Positions 8,873 through 16,382 of a stretch of 64,000 nucleotides of DNA are shown piece by piece. This DNA comes from Nonomuraea roseoviolacea subsp. carminata (GTDB taxonomy: Bacteria; Actinomycetota; Actinomycetes; Streptosporangiales; Streptosporangiaceae): positions 4,092,001 through 4,156,000 of the forward strand of contig NZ_JAMZEC010000001.1 of the NCBI RefSeq assembly GCF_024172185.1, in the 5' to 3' direction. Both the position numbers and the translations under genes were made by a program. Position 1 is the stretch's first letter; each line of letters starts with the position of its first letter. The notes under the pieces were generated by a model. That model did not search any database. It was given only the letters and a program-made list of their open reading frames with translations, and was not told the DNA's origin.

Positions 8873-10225
8873 TCAGGAGCCGGCGACGATGCGGCGGACG
8901 AGCCGCCGCAGCCGGGACCGCTGCGGGATCCCGCGCAGCCCGTCGAGCGCCTCGGCCGCCGAGGGACGCTTGGCCGGCGAGTGGTCGAGCATCCGCCGCA
9001 CCACGTCGGGCACCTCGGGCCCGAGCGCGTCCGGCCCGGCCGGCAGCTCCCCGGCGAGGAGCTGGTAGGCGATCACACCGGCGGCGTAGACGTCGGAGGC
9101 GGCCGTCATGCGGTCGGGCCGGTCCTGGCACTCGGGCGCCACGTAGTGACCGTCGAGGACGTTGCTCAGCTCATGGGCGACCGTGAAGTTGCGCGGGCCG
9201 GGCTTGGAGTAGTCGAAGCCGGTCAGCACGGCGTGGCCGTCGTCGGTGACGAGCACGCACGCGGGCGTGAGCGCGCGGTGGATGACGCCGTGGGCGTGCG
9301 CGTGCGCCAGGCCGCTCAGCAGGTCCGGGATCACGAACGGCGACCCGGCGCCCCGGCCGGGGCTCAGGTGCAGCGCCTCGCCGTGGACGTCGTCGAGCAC
9401 CAGCACGAACCGGCTCTCGTCGTCGATGGCGAAGAAGTCGCGCGAGCGCACCACGCACGGGTGGGGCGGGATGCGGGCCAGCGACTGGTAGGCGTTGGCG
9501 ATGCGCTGCCGCTCGGCGGCCCGGGCGGCCTCGTCGGCCAGGGGGTCGGCCTGGTAGACGCGCAGCAGCACGGTCTCGCTGCCGGGCAGCGTCGCGTTGA
9601 ACGCGCGGTACTCGGTGACCCTGGTGTCGCCGCCGAGCTGCTCCTCGACCTCCCAGTTGCCGTACCTGGGGGGCGCGGTGCTGCGCCGTACGGTCTGGTT
9701 CAGGGCGTCGAGGACCGCCGTCAGGTACGGCCGGGCGTCGGGGCTGCACCCGCGCTTGACCCGCGACGCGTCGGCCAGCATCGGCACCAGACCGGCCAGG
9801 TCGGTGACGTGCGCCGCGTCGCGCCCGGTGGGATCGACGAGCTCCGCGTCGGGCGAGGTGAGCACGACGATGCTGTCGACGTAGACGCGTTCGAGCTGGG
9901 TGGCCCGGGACACCAGCAGGCCCTTGAGCGCCCGCGCGGTGCCCCGCAGCTTCGTCACCGGGGAGCCGAACGCCTCCCGGCGCGGCGGGAACCAGCGCGA
10001 CCCCGACACCTGGATGCGGCCCCGCGTGCCCTTGACGTCGACCACTACCAGCGAGTGGCCGGTCAGGACCAGCAGGTCCACCTCGAAGATGTCCTCGCCG
10101 CGGGGGACCTCGACGTTGTGCAGCAGCAACCACTCGGCCGGGGCGTGGTCGCGCAGATAGGCGATCACGCGCCGTTCGGCGTCGTTGACCGGCCGTCCCC
10201 CGCCGACGATCTGTGCCATGCGCAT
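8873..10225 (-). CDS. NERD domain-protein kinase-like (pseudokinase) fusion
   Basis: About 450 residues. The N-terminal ~130 residues form a NERD domain, a nuclease-related fold (EWLLLHNVEVPRGEDIFEVD, then LLVLTGHSLVVVDVKG with the D...E/D-x-K-like core). The C-terminal ~260 residues follow the eukaryotic-type kinase fold (FVLVLDDVHG hinge, HGVIHRALTPACVLV, PECQDRPDRMTAASDVYAAG). Catalytic residues are missing: the HRD aspartate is Ala (HRA), DFG is replaced by GFD, and the strand-3 Lys position reads LLRVY. It is therefore probably a nucleotide-binding or scaffold pseudokinase. NERD-kinase fusions are known from PglW-like phage-defence proteins, but this one is much shorter and has no defence neighbours. 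Confidence 0.82.
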   Translation of the reverse strand: MRMAQIVGGGRPVNDAERRVIAYLRDHAPAEWLLLHNVEVPRGEDIFEVDLLVLTGHSLVVVDVKGTRGRIQVSGSRWFPPRREAFGSPVTKLRGTARALKGLLVSRATQLERVYVDSIVVLTSPDAELVDPTGRDAAHVTDLAGLVPMLADASRVKRGCSPDARPYLTAVLDALNQTVRRSTAPPRYGNWEVEEQLGGDTRVTEYRAFNATLPGSETVLLRVYQADPLADEAARAAERQRIANAYQSLARIPPHPCVVRSRDFFAIDDESRFVLVLDDVHGEALHLSPGRGAGSPFVIPDLLSGLAHAHAHGVIHRALTPACVLVTDDGHAVLTGFDYSKPGPRNFTVAHELSNVLDGHYVAPECQDRPDRMTAASDVYAAGVIAYQLLAGELPAGPDALGPEVPDVVRRMLDHSPAKRPSAAEALDGLRGIPQRSRLRRLVRRIVAGS

Positions 10226-10245
10226 ATCCTCGCACGTGGAGGCAT

Positions 10246-10280
10246 TGACAGCATGTTGTCGATATGACAGCGTGTTGTCA
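10246..10280. promoter_or_regulatory. Tandem palindromic operator overlapping the DJ-1 start codon
   Basis: TGACAGCATGTTGTC (10246-10260) and TGACAGCGTGTTGTC (10265-10279) are two near-identical copies, 19 bp apart. Each is a dyad of the form GACA-n-CATG-n-TGTC (CGTG in the second). They sit between the NERD-pseudokinase and DJ-1/MarR genes, and the second runs into the DJ-1 ATG. The most likely binder is the MarR protein encoded at 10903. Confidence 0.65.
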
Positions 10281-10906
10281 TGATAAAGACGAAGAAGCCC
10301 GTACATGTAGGGATCTACGACACCTGGGCCGACTGGGAGGCCGGGCACGCGATCGCCCACCTCCGGGCCGAGCGGTTCCACCGCGAGCCCGGCGGCTACG
10401 AGATCGTCACCGTCGGCCTGTCCACCGAGCCGATCACCACCATGGGCGGGCTGCGCGTCGTCCCCGACCTCGTGCTGGAGGACCTCACGCCCGCCGCCAG
10501 CACCATGCTGATCCTCCCGGGCGCCGAGCTGTGGGACGCGGGCGACGCGCTCGCGCCCTTCGCCCGGGCGGCCCGCGAATTCCTCGACGCGGGCGTGCCG
10601 GTGGCCGCCATCTGCGGGGCCACGGCGGGTCTGGCCCGCGAGGGGCTGTTCGACGACCGCGACCACACCAGTGCCGCGCTGCCGTACCTGGAGGCGCAGC
10701 CCGGCTACGGGGGCGCCAAGCACTACCTCGACCGCGACGCGGTGACGGACGGCGACCTCATCACCGCCGGGCCCACGGAGCCGGTGGCCTTCGCCCGCGA
10801 GATCCTCGGCCGCCTCGACACGTACCGGCCCGAGGTGCTGGACGCGTGGTACAGGCTGTTCGGCAAGAGCGACCCGTCGGCGTTCAGCGTCCTGATGTCG
10901 GCATGA
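10280..10906 (+). CDS. DJ-1/PfpI family protein (class I glutamine amidotransferase-like)
   Basis: A 208-residue DJ-1/PfpI fold protein. The nucleophile elbow AAICGATAGLA places the conserved cysteine at residue 112, with the usual acidic partner region LPGAELWDAG upstream. Members act as deglycases, isonitrile hydratases, proteases/chaperones or stress proteins. No ribosome-binding site precedes the ATG: the sequence immediately upstream is the operator repeat, so a leaderless mRNA is likely. The stop overlaps the ATG of the downstream MarR gene (ATGA), so the two form an operon. Confidence 0.88.
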   Translation: MIKTKKPVHVGIYDTWADWEAGHAIAHLRAERFHREPGGYEIVTVGLSTEPITTMGGLRVVPDLVLEDLTPAASTMLILPGAELWDAGDALAPFARAAREFLDAGVPVAAICGATAGLAREGLFDDRDHTSAALPYLEAQPGYGGAKHYLDRDAVTDGDLITAGPTEPVAFAREILGRLDTYRPEVLDAWYRLFGKSDPSAFSVLMSA

Positions 10907-11439
10907 CCGGGACGGAGCCTGCCTTTCCTGGCGATGCCGGCCACGAGGGGGCACCCGGACGTGAGGCGCGGGTGTCCGAAGGTGCCGTCGGGCAGGAGGC
11001 GGACGACGCGGCGGCGTTCCTGTCGGCCGCCGCGTTGACCGCGTTCCGGCTCAACGGCCGGTTCCTGGAGGTCGCCGAGGAGTTGGCCAGGCCCGCCGGG
11101 CTGACGGCGGCCTGGTGGCAGGTGCTCGGCGCCGTCCTGGCCGAGCCGCTGCCCGTGGCCGGCATCGCCCGCGCCATGGGCATGACCCGCCAGGGGGTGC
11201 AGCGGATCGCCGACCTGCTGGTGGAGCGGGGACTGGCCGAGTACCGGCCCAACCCCGCGCACCGCCGCGCCAAGCTGCTCCAGCCCACCAGGGCCGGCCG
11301 GGACGCGATCGCGCTGATCGTCCCCGGGCACCGGCGCTTCGCCGAGCGCCTGGTCGCGCGGCTGGGCGAGGCCGAGGCACGCGAGTGCCTGCGCGCCCTG
11401 CGCCACCTCTCGTCCGCCCTAGACGATCTGTCCCCCTGA
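10903..11439 (+). CDS. MarR family transcriptional regulator
   Basis: About 178 residues with the winged-helix core of MarR proteins: WWQVLGAVLAEPLPVAGIAR, recognition helix MTRQGVQRIADLLVERGLAE and wing YRPNPAHRRAKLLQPTRAGR. It is translationally coupled to the DJ-1 gene. The first ~35 residues are unusual for the family, so a GTG near 10971 is an alternative start. It probably represses its own operon, and perhaps the divergent NERD gene, through the tandem palindromes at 10246-10280. The last codons and the stop lie inside a 22-bp tandem repeat. Confidence 0.88.
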   Translation: MTGTEPAFPGDAGHEGAPGREARVSEGAVGQEADDAAAFLSAAALTAFRLNGRFLEVAEELARPAGLTAAWWQVLGAVLAEPLPVAGIARAMGMTRQGVQRIADLLVERGLAEYRPNPAHRRAKLLQPTRAGRDAIALIVPGHRRFAERLVARLGEAEARECLRALRHLSSALDDLSP

Positions 11440-11490
11440 GCGAGGCGATCTGTCCCCCTGAGCGAGGCGACCTGTCCCCCCGGGCGAGGC
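11425..11490. repeat. Three tandem 22-bp repeats over the MarR stop codon
   Basis: The unit GATCTGTCCCCCTGAGCGAG plus GC occurs at 11425-11446 and 11447-11468 without change, and at 11469-11490 with three changes. A decayed fourth copy follows. Copy 1 contains the MarR stop codon, so the repeat encodes the protein end and extends into the 3' region. Confidence 0.8.
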
Positions 11491-11824
11491 GACCCGGCCC
11501 CGGGGCGGGACGACCCGGGAGGAGACGGCCGCTCCCGGCGAGGCGAACGTCCTCCTGAACGAACGGCGCGCTCCAAGATTTGGATGATCGTGCTTAAACA
11601 ACGACGTCCGCGCGTCGCGCCATTCTGTATATGGCGGTGATTCGGCAGGCGCCGCGGAAAGCGTGTGTGTGCCAAGAAAACGAGGTGGCTCCTTGACCGC
11701 CATGAGGCTTTCTTGGGTTGCGAGGCCCGTCCGGTGCCGGGATCGTTATTGACGGCACCTCACCGCCCCGTACAAACGACTATGGCGCCGGTGATTTCCG
11801 CGCCGATCAATGGAGGAAACAAAC
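11440..11824. other. Gene-free stretch upstream of the small secreted protein gene
   Basis: 385 bases with no convincing gene. The left part is the end of the 22-bp repeat array. The centre is AT-richer (11560-11640). The right part carries the block shared with the paralogous gene at 12564: GTATATGG at 11627, TTGACC at 11693, TTGCG at 11718 and CGGGATCGTTATT at 11738-11750. Confidence 0.6.
11693..11750 (+). promoter_or_regulatory. Conserved upstream block, copy 1
   Basis: TTGACC, then 19 bases, then TTGCG, then the 13-mer CGGGATCGTTATT. The same elements at nearly the same spacings occur at 12423-12481 ahead of the paralogous gene. This suggests a common promoter and regulator, but no standard -10 sequence is clear. 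Confidence 0.5.
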
Positions 11825-12064
11825 ATGATCCGTCGTATTCTCGCCGGTGCTGCCATCGCGGGCATCGCGTTCGGTTTCTCCGCCACCGCCGCATCGGCCG
11901 ACGACACCCCCTACAACAGCGGCAACAGCGTGCTGAGCCAGTTCAGCGCGCTCCACAACGCCACCGTGCTGAACGGCGTCCTCAACGACTCGGTCAAGGA
12001 CATCGACGTCCTCAACGTCGGCAAGCTCGAGGACGTCAACGTCGCGGTCCTCAACAACGGCTGA
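11825..12064 (+). CDS. Small secreted protein, rodlin-like C-terminal motif
   Basis: A 79-residue protein with ribosome site GGAGG eight bases before the ATG. The signal peptide MIRRILAGAAIAGIAFGFSA is cleaved near TAASA|DD. The mature part is about 53 residues, rich in Asn, Val and Leu, and ends with an alternating pattern (DSVKDIDVLNVGKL, EDVNVAVLNNG) that suggests beta strands and recalls the end of Streptomyces rodlins. There is no cysteine in the mature protein. The C-terminal ~25 residues are nearly the same as in the protein at 12564. A surface or aerial-growth role is inference. Confidence 0.75.
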   Translation: MIRRILAGAAIAGIAFGFSATAASADDTPYNSGNSVLSQFSALHNATVLNGVLNDSVKDIDVLNVGKLEDVNVAVLNNG

Positions 12065-12229
12065 CCCGCTGCCACGGGGCGCGGGCGCGCGGTTCCCCGC
12101 CGACCGTCCGGCAGCGCCGGCGGGCCGGCGGCCGCCATCCCCGCGTGGTCCGGCGCCTCCTCACCTGCACAGAACGGCCGCGACTCCCCGTGAGGGAGCG
12201 CGCTCCGTCCGGCTCACCGAGCCCGACGC

Positions 12230-12282
12230 GACGGCGGCCCGGGACGTTCTCGCTCCGAAGCGGAACGCCCCGGGCCGCCGTC
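12230..12282 (+). terminator. Strong hairpin downstream of the small secreted gene
   Basis: GACGGCGGCCCGGG plus CGTTC pairs with GAACG and CCCGGGCCGCCGTC, giving an almost continuous stem of about 19 bp with a 13-base loop. It probably ends the 11825 transcript. Confidence 0.7.
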
Positions 12283-12422
12283 GTCGTTCTCCCGGACATC
12301 GCCGGCGTCCCTCCGCCGGTATCGGGCATTCACCGCCGCCCCCACAATAATCCGCTGAATGTGTCGTATATGGACATATCCGGGCGACGCATAATCAAGC
12401 GCCAAGTAATTGAGGGTTGCAT

Positions 12423-12481
12423 TTGACTTGGGCTTAGCGAATTCGAGTTGCGGCGGGGCGGTGTCGCGCGGGATCGTTATT
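12423..12481 (+). promoter_or_regulatory. Conserved upstream block, copy 2
   Basis: TTGACT, 19 bases, TTGCGG, then CGGGATCGTTATT, 82 bases before the ATG at 12564. It is the counterpart of 11693-11750. Confidence 0.5.
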
Positions 12482-12563
12482 CGGCCTCTCGCGGTCCCGT
12501 GAGAGCGCGATTCAGAAGAAGCGCCTCCCCTTCCGCGCTGATTCCCACGAAGGAGAAATCAAA

Positions 12564-13136
12564 ATGATGCGTCGCATTCTCGTCGGTGCAGCCCTCGCCG
12601 GTGCCGTCTTCGGCCTCTCGACCGTGAGCGCCCACGCGGACAGCGGCACCAGCGCGCTCTGCACCCCGAAGCCGACCGTCGTGACCGACTGCGCCCCCAA
12701 GCCCGTCGTCCTCACCCCCAAGCCGGTCATCGCGGTTCCCTGCGCCACCAAGATCGTGACGACCGCGACGCAGTGCACGACCACCTGCACCACCAAGTGC
12801 ACGACCAACTCCGGGGCGACGCAGTCCTCCTCCACGCAGTCCACCCAGTCCACGCAGTCGTCGCAGTCCTCGCAGTCCTCGTCCACGCACTCCACGGCCA
12901 CCAGCTCCACCGCCACGAGCTCGATCAGCTACGTGCCGATGAGCGGCCCGCTCAACACCGGCAACCAGATCGGCAGCCAGTGGTCCGCGGCCAACGACCT
13001 CGTTCTGCTGAACGACGTGGCCAACAACTCCGTCAAGCACATCGACGTCCTCAACGTCGGCAAGCTCGACAAGGTCAACGTGGGCGTCCTGAACAACCAC
13101 CAGGCGGCGGCCACCTCCGTGCTCGCCCCCTGCTGA
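12564..13136 (+). CDS. Secreted Thr/Ser/Gln/Cys-rich protein, paralogue of the 11825 product
   Basis: 190 residues with a clear AAGGAG site before ATG. The signal peptide MMRRILVGAALAGAVFGLST is cleaved near SAHA|DS. The mature protein has a Cys-Thr-Lys-Pro region with repeated xPKPxV units, then CTTTCTTKCTT, then a long Ser/Thr/Gln low-complexity stretch (about residues 88-120). The C-terminal domain (NNSVKHIDVLNVGKLDKVNV, GVLNN) matches the neighbour at 11825, after which a short tail ends in Cys. The design (cysteine-rich head, flexible linker, conserved tail) suggests a surface or wall-associated protein. I know of no named family. Confidence 0.75.
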   Translation: MMRRILVGAALAGAVFGLSTVSAHADSGTSALCTPKPTVVTDCAPKPVVLTPKPVIAVPCATKIVTTATQCTTTCTTKCTTNSGATQSSSTQSTQSTQSSQSSQSSSTHSTATSSTATSSISYVPMSGPLNTGNQIGSQWSAANDLVLLNDVANNSVKHIDVLNVGKLDKVNVGVLNNHQAAATSVLAPC

Positions 13137-13781
13137 GCCACGGGTAGGCACGGACCGGCCTTCCGCCGGCTTCCGAGGGCACGCGTTCGCGCCGTGCTCG
13201 TCTGATCGGGGGCCCGCGTCCTCAGACGGCCTGGGTCCGGCCGGCACCCGTGTGCGAGCCCTCCCCGAGTGGCTCGTACGCGACGAAGCTCGACAAGGGG
13301 GAGCACCGGCCGGATGGCGGCGGTGCTCACCCGGGATCGGGCCGGCGGTGCCGGCGGGATGGTGCACTCCCAGGTGGACCCGGGCCCGCGGGTACGCGGT
13401 GACGAGCACGAAGTGATCCGCCGGCGGGTGTGGGCGGGTGATGGCGATCCTGTACTGGGGAGCCCATGCCCCGTCCGGCGGAGACCAACGCGAGGGTCAA
13501 GGCGGCCGCCCGGGCCATCAGGCCCGCGGCGGCCCGACGCGTACCGGCCCACGGGGCAGGGCGAGGGGTCGGCGGGTTGGGTACGTATCGGACAGAGCTA
13601 TCTCAGACCGGCACATACCCCCACAGCCATACCACCCCTTTAGCCTAGACATCACTTAACGAAAGACAATTCGTGTAATCCTGGTTCCGGACTGGCGAGA
13701 CACGCGACGCCGGTCCGTTCCCCCAGTGCGCAGGGGCCGGAGGACGACCCCCACGCTCGGAGAGATGGGGGTGCGCGGCCG
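13137..13781. other. 645-bp region without an intact gene
   Basis: No complete gene is supported. On the minus strand about 13350-13490, one frame reads WSPPDGAWAPQYRIAITRP, continuing PPADHFVLVTAYPRARVHLG, with strongly G/C third positions. It has no good start and decays downstream, so it may be a gene remnant. Around 13650-13680 an AT-rich patch includes a minus-strand TTGTCT, 16 bases, TAGGCT promoter-like pair. The last 100 bases lead into the STAS gene. Confidence 0.4.
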
Positions 13782-14201
13782 ATGAGCGGCGACACGGACA
13801 CGAACGAGCGGCTGCTCTACGCCGACCGGCTCGTCCGGATCTCCCTGCGGATGCCTCTCCGGGATCCGCGGACCACACCCCATCTGCTGTTCACGCCGGG
13901 AAGCGCCGGCCCCGTGATCGCGCTCGTCGGCGAGATCGACGTGAGCAACTGCGAGGCGCTGACGCGGGCGCTGACCGCCTGCCGGGCCGGTGGCGGGCAC
14001 GTGACCGTCGACACCGGCCGGCTGACCTTCATCGACCTGGCGGGCCTGCGGGCACTGATCATGCCCGCGCTCCCCGCGCCGCAGCGCTGGGTCCGCCTGC
14101 GCAACGTCACGCCGTACCAGGAGCGACTGCTGCACCTGATCGGCTGGCTGTACGAGCTGGACCCGGAGCCCGACAGCGCCGCGCCGCAGGCCACCCCCTA
14201 G
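13782..14201 (+). CDS. STAS-domain protein (anti-sigma factor antagonist-like)
   Basis: 139 residues. The STAS core is visible: VIALVGEIDVSNCEALTRAL and VTVDTGRLTFIDLAGLRALI. In active anti-anti-sigma factors the second motif reads D-S-x-G with a phosphorylated Ser; here it is D-L-A-G, so regulation by serine phosphorylation is unlikely. An N-terminal extension of about 35 residues precedes the fold. It is convergent with the geosmin synthase gene and overlaps its end by four bases. It may bind an anti-sigma kinase constitutively or have another ligand. Confidence 0.82.
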   Translation: MSGDTDTNERLLYADRLVRISLRMPLRDPRTTPHLLFTPGSAGPVIALVGEIDVSNCEALTRALTACRAGGGHVTVDTGRLTFIDLAGLRALIMPALPAPQRWVRLRNVTPYQERLLHLIGWLYELDPEPDSAAPQATP

Positions 14202-16378
14202 ACCGCCGACCCCCACATCATCGCCGCCGAGGTGCCGAGACCGGTGGGACCGGCCAGCCGCCACCGGGGCGGCTGGTGGTGGCGGCGCAGCGACTCCTCG
14301 TCGTAACGGCGGCAGTCGCGATGCCACACCAGGATGCCCGACATCCAGTGCTCCAGGTCCGTCACGTAGCCGCGCAGCGCCTCGCGCGCCTCCTCGCCCA
14401 GCCCGGCGTCGTCGTAGAGCACCGGCAGCTCGTGCTCGGCGACGTGCTGGAACTGCCGCATCCGCGAGTTGATGAGGTCGGTCGCGATGCCGAGCGCCTC
14501 CGGATAGCCGCAGCCGAAGAACGTCTCGGTGACCAGCACGACGTTGTGCGTCTCGCCCTCGAACTCGATCTCCTTCTGGTACGAGAACACGTCGTTGAGC
14601 AGGGCCGCGTAGTCCATGGCGGAGTTCTCCAGCGACCGCAGCGGCCCGCTGTCGTAGATCTCCGGCGGCACCCGGTCGCCGTGGGCCAGCCTGCACAGGC
14701 TCATCGTGAGCTCCGAGCCGAACGTCATGCGCCGCATCTCGACGTAGTCGACGGGGTCGGGCACCCGGTTGGCGATCTGGTTGGCCAGCTCCCACAGCCA
14801 GCTCCGCGCCATGTCCTCGATCGCCCCGCGGAACCGGCGGCGCGCCGCCGGCGCCATCGGCCCGGCCGTGCGCGTCCACAGGTCGGCCAGGCCGCGTTCG
14901 AGCGCGTTCACCGGCACGGCGAGCGGCGGCCCGTCGAGCGGCATGAACATCGTCAGCCGCTCGACGCACACCTTGGCCGCGGCCAGGTTGCGGGTGCGGC
15001 CGAACACGACGGGGAAGTAGTCGTCGCCGTAGGTGCCCCAGGCCAGCCAGGCCGACGACAGGTCGAGCTGGGCGGGGGAGGCGTCGGGGTGGATGCCCGC
15101 CGCGCACAGCGGCAGGTCGTAGTCGGCCAGCTTGTCGGCGTCCCACACGGCCGAGCCGACCACGCCGGGCTGCGCCTCCAGGATGCCCATCTCGCGCGCC
15201 CAGGTGATGACGTTGACGCGGGCCGCGCCGAGGTGGGGCGACAGCCGGGCCTCGAACGGCATGAGCAGCTCGGGGATGACCGACGGCCCGACCCGCCGGT
15301 GGGGGACGTGCGCGTACGAGCGGAACCGCTTGGCGCCGAGGATGTCGACGACCGCCCCCATGCCGAGCCCGGCGCCGCGCCCCGCGCGCTCGTTCATGTA
15401 GCGGCTGGAGCGCATGTGCCACTCGTGGCCGCCGGACTGCCAGTCCTGCAGCCCCTTGACGTAGGCGAGCACCCCGGCGCACGACAGCGGGTCGAGGCCG
15501 TGCTCGGCGAACAGCGGGCCCAGCTCGGTGGCCACCGTGTGCTCGAACTGCTGGAGCCGGGAGGTGAGCAGATCGTTGACGGAGTCGGCCGCCTCCTGCG
15601 TGGTGCAGCCGAGGAACGTCTCCAGCACCAGCACCCCGTTGCTCAGCTCGCCCTCCTCCTCCACCTCCCGCTGGTAGGAGAACAGGTCGTTGCGCAGGTG
15701 GACGGCGTCGGAGAACGTGTCGCGCAGCACCCGCATGGGCCGCGAGGCGGCGATACGGGCCGGCACCTCGGCCCCCACGGCGTGCTCGACGAGGCCGGCC
15801 GACCACGGCGCCCCGCCCACCTTGCGGCGCATCTCGATGTACTCGACCGGGTTGGGCACCCGGCCGATGTTGATGTTGGACAGCTCCCACAGCGACTCGT
15901 TCAGCAGGTTGCGGGTGCTCTCGGCGAAGCGCTCGCGCCACTGCTGCGAGCGGCTGGGCACCGTGCGCAGCCACAGGTCGGCCAGCCCGGCCTCGACCGG
16001 GTTGTCCGGCTCCGGCATGCCGGCCGCCAGATCCGGCGGCATGAAGGCGGGCAGCCGGTCGAGGTGCCGCTTGCCGGCCTCGCGGTCGCCGGTGCGCTTG
16101 AACAGCTCCAGGAAGTGGTCGTCGAAGAAGAACACCCACACGTACCAGTCGGTGACCAGGCTCAGCTCGGGCCCGTCGCAGTCGGGATGGGTGTAGGCGC
16201 ACAGCAGGGCGTAGTCGTGGGAGTCGAGGTCACGCTGCTCCCAGACGCCGGAGCCCTCCAGCATGCCCATGGCGCGGGCCCACTCGCTGGAGTGGCGCCG
16301 GGCCTCCTCCAGGTGGGGGTTGAGCCGGGCGGGATACGGCAGGTAGAAGTCGGGCAGCTCGAACGGCTGGTCGGCCAT
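14198..16378 (-). CDS. geoA: Germacradienol/geosmin synthase (bifunctional terpene cyclase)
   Basis: A 726-residue protein with two class I terpene synthase domains. The N-terminal domain has DDHFLE at residues 86-91 and NDLFSYQRE at about 230-238. The C-terminal domain has DDYFP at about 452-456 and NDVFSYQKE. Length and motif positions match the known bifunctional germacradienol/geosmin synthases: the N-terminal half converts farnesyl diphosphate to germacradienol, and the C-terminal half converts that to geosmin. Both halves keep their metal motifs, so it should be active. It starts four bases after the upstream encapsulin stop and is the last gene of the prenyl synthase-encapsulin operon. 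No long disordered cargo-type extension is evident. Confidence 0.95.
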   Translation of the reverse strand: MADQPFELPDFYLPYPARLNPHLEEARRHSSEWARAMGMLEGSGVWEQRDLDSHDYALLCAYTHPDCDGPELSLVTDWYVWVFFFDDHFLELFKRTGDREAGKRHLDRLPAFMPPDLAAGMPEPDNPVEAGLADLWLRTVPSRSQQWRERFAESTRNLLNESLWELSNINIGRVPNPVEYIEMRRKVGGAPWSAGLVEHAVGAEVPARIAASRPMRVLRDTFSDAVHLRNDLFSYQREVEEEGELSNGVLVLETFLGCTTQEAADSVNDLLTSRLQQFEHTVATELGPLFAEHGLDPLSCAGVLAYVKGLQDWQSGGHEWHMRSSRYMNERAGRGAGLGMGAVVDILGAKRFRSYAHVPHRRVGPSVIPELLMPFEARLSPHLGAARVNVITWAREMGILEAQPGVVGSAVWDADKLADYDLPLCAAGIHPDASPAQLDLSSAWLAWGTYGDDYFPVVFGRTRNLAAAKVCVERLTMFMPLDGPPLAVPVNALERGLADLWTRTAGPMAPAARRRFRGAIEDMARSWLWELANQIANRVPDPVDYVEMRRMTFGSELTMSLCRLAHGDRVPPEIYDSGPLRSLENSAMDYAALLNDVFSYQKEIEFEGETHNVVLVTETFFGCGYPEALGIATDLINSRMRQFQHVAEHELPVLYDDAGLGEEAREALRGYVTDLEHWMSGILVWHRDCRRYDEESLRRHHQPPRWRLAGPTGLGTSAAMMWGSAV

Positions 16379-16382
16379 GGGA

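Larger units (their letters stand above)
12065..12563. other. Gene-free stretch between the two secreted paralogues
   Basis: About 500 bases without a credible gene. It holds the strong terminator at 12230-12282, an AT-rich segment (12345-12425) and the upstream block shared with the first paralogue (GTATATGG at 12366, TTGACT at 12423, TTGCGG at 12448, CGGGATCGTTATT at 12469). Confidence 0.6.

Noticed and set aside
8873..10225. Full BREX/Pgl phage-defence system
   Set aside because: Only a short NERD-pseudokinase is present. There is no methyltransferase, PglZ phosphatase, helicase or other defence gene around it.
10245..10268. TTGACA ... TATGAC as a sigma-70 promoter
   Set aside because: The spacer would be only 12 bases, too short. 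The TTGACA belongs to the operator repeat.
8873..10954. Extended version of the NERD-pseudokinase gene starting at 10954
   Set aside because: The extension would run through the operator region and the opposite-strand DJ-1 gene and has shadow-type composition. ATG at 10225 starts directly before the NERD domain.
12477..13409. Minus-strand open frame over the second secreted protein gene
   Set aside because: The plus strand carries a clear ribosome site, signal peptide and a conserved paralogous domain. The minus frame is Gly/Arg-rich shadow, apart from a short remnant-like piece near 13.4 kb.
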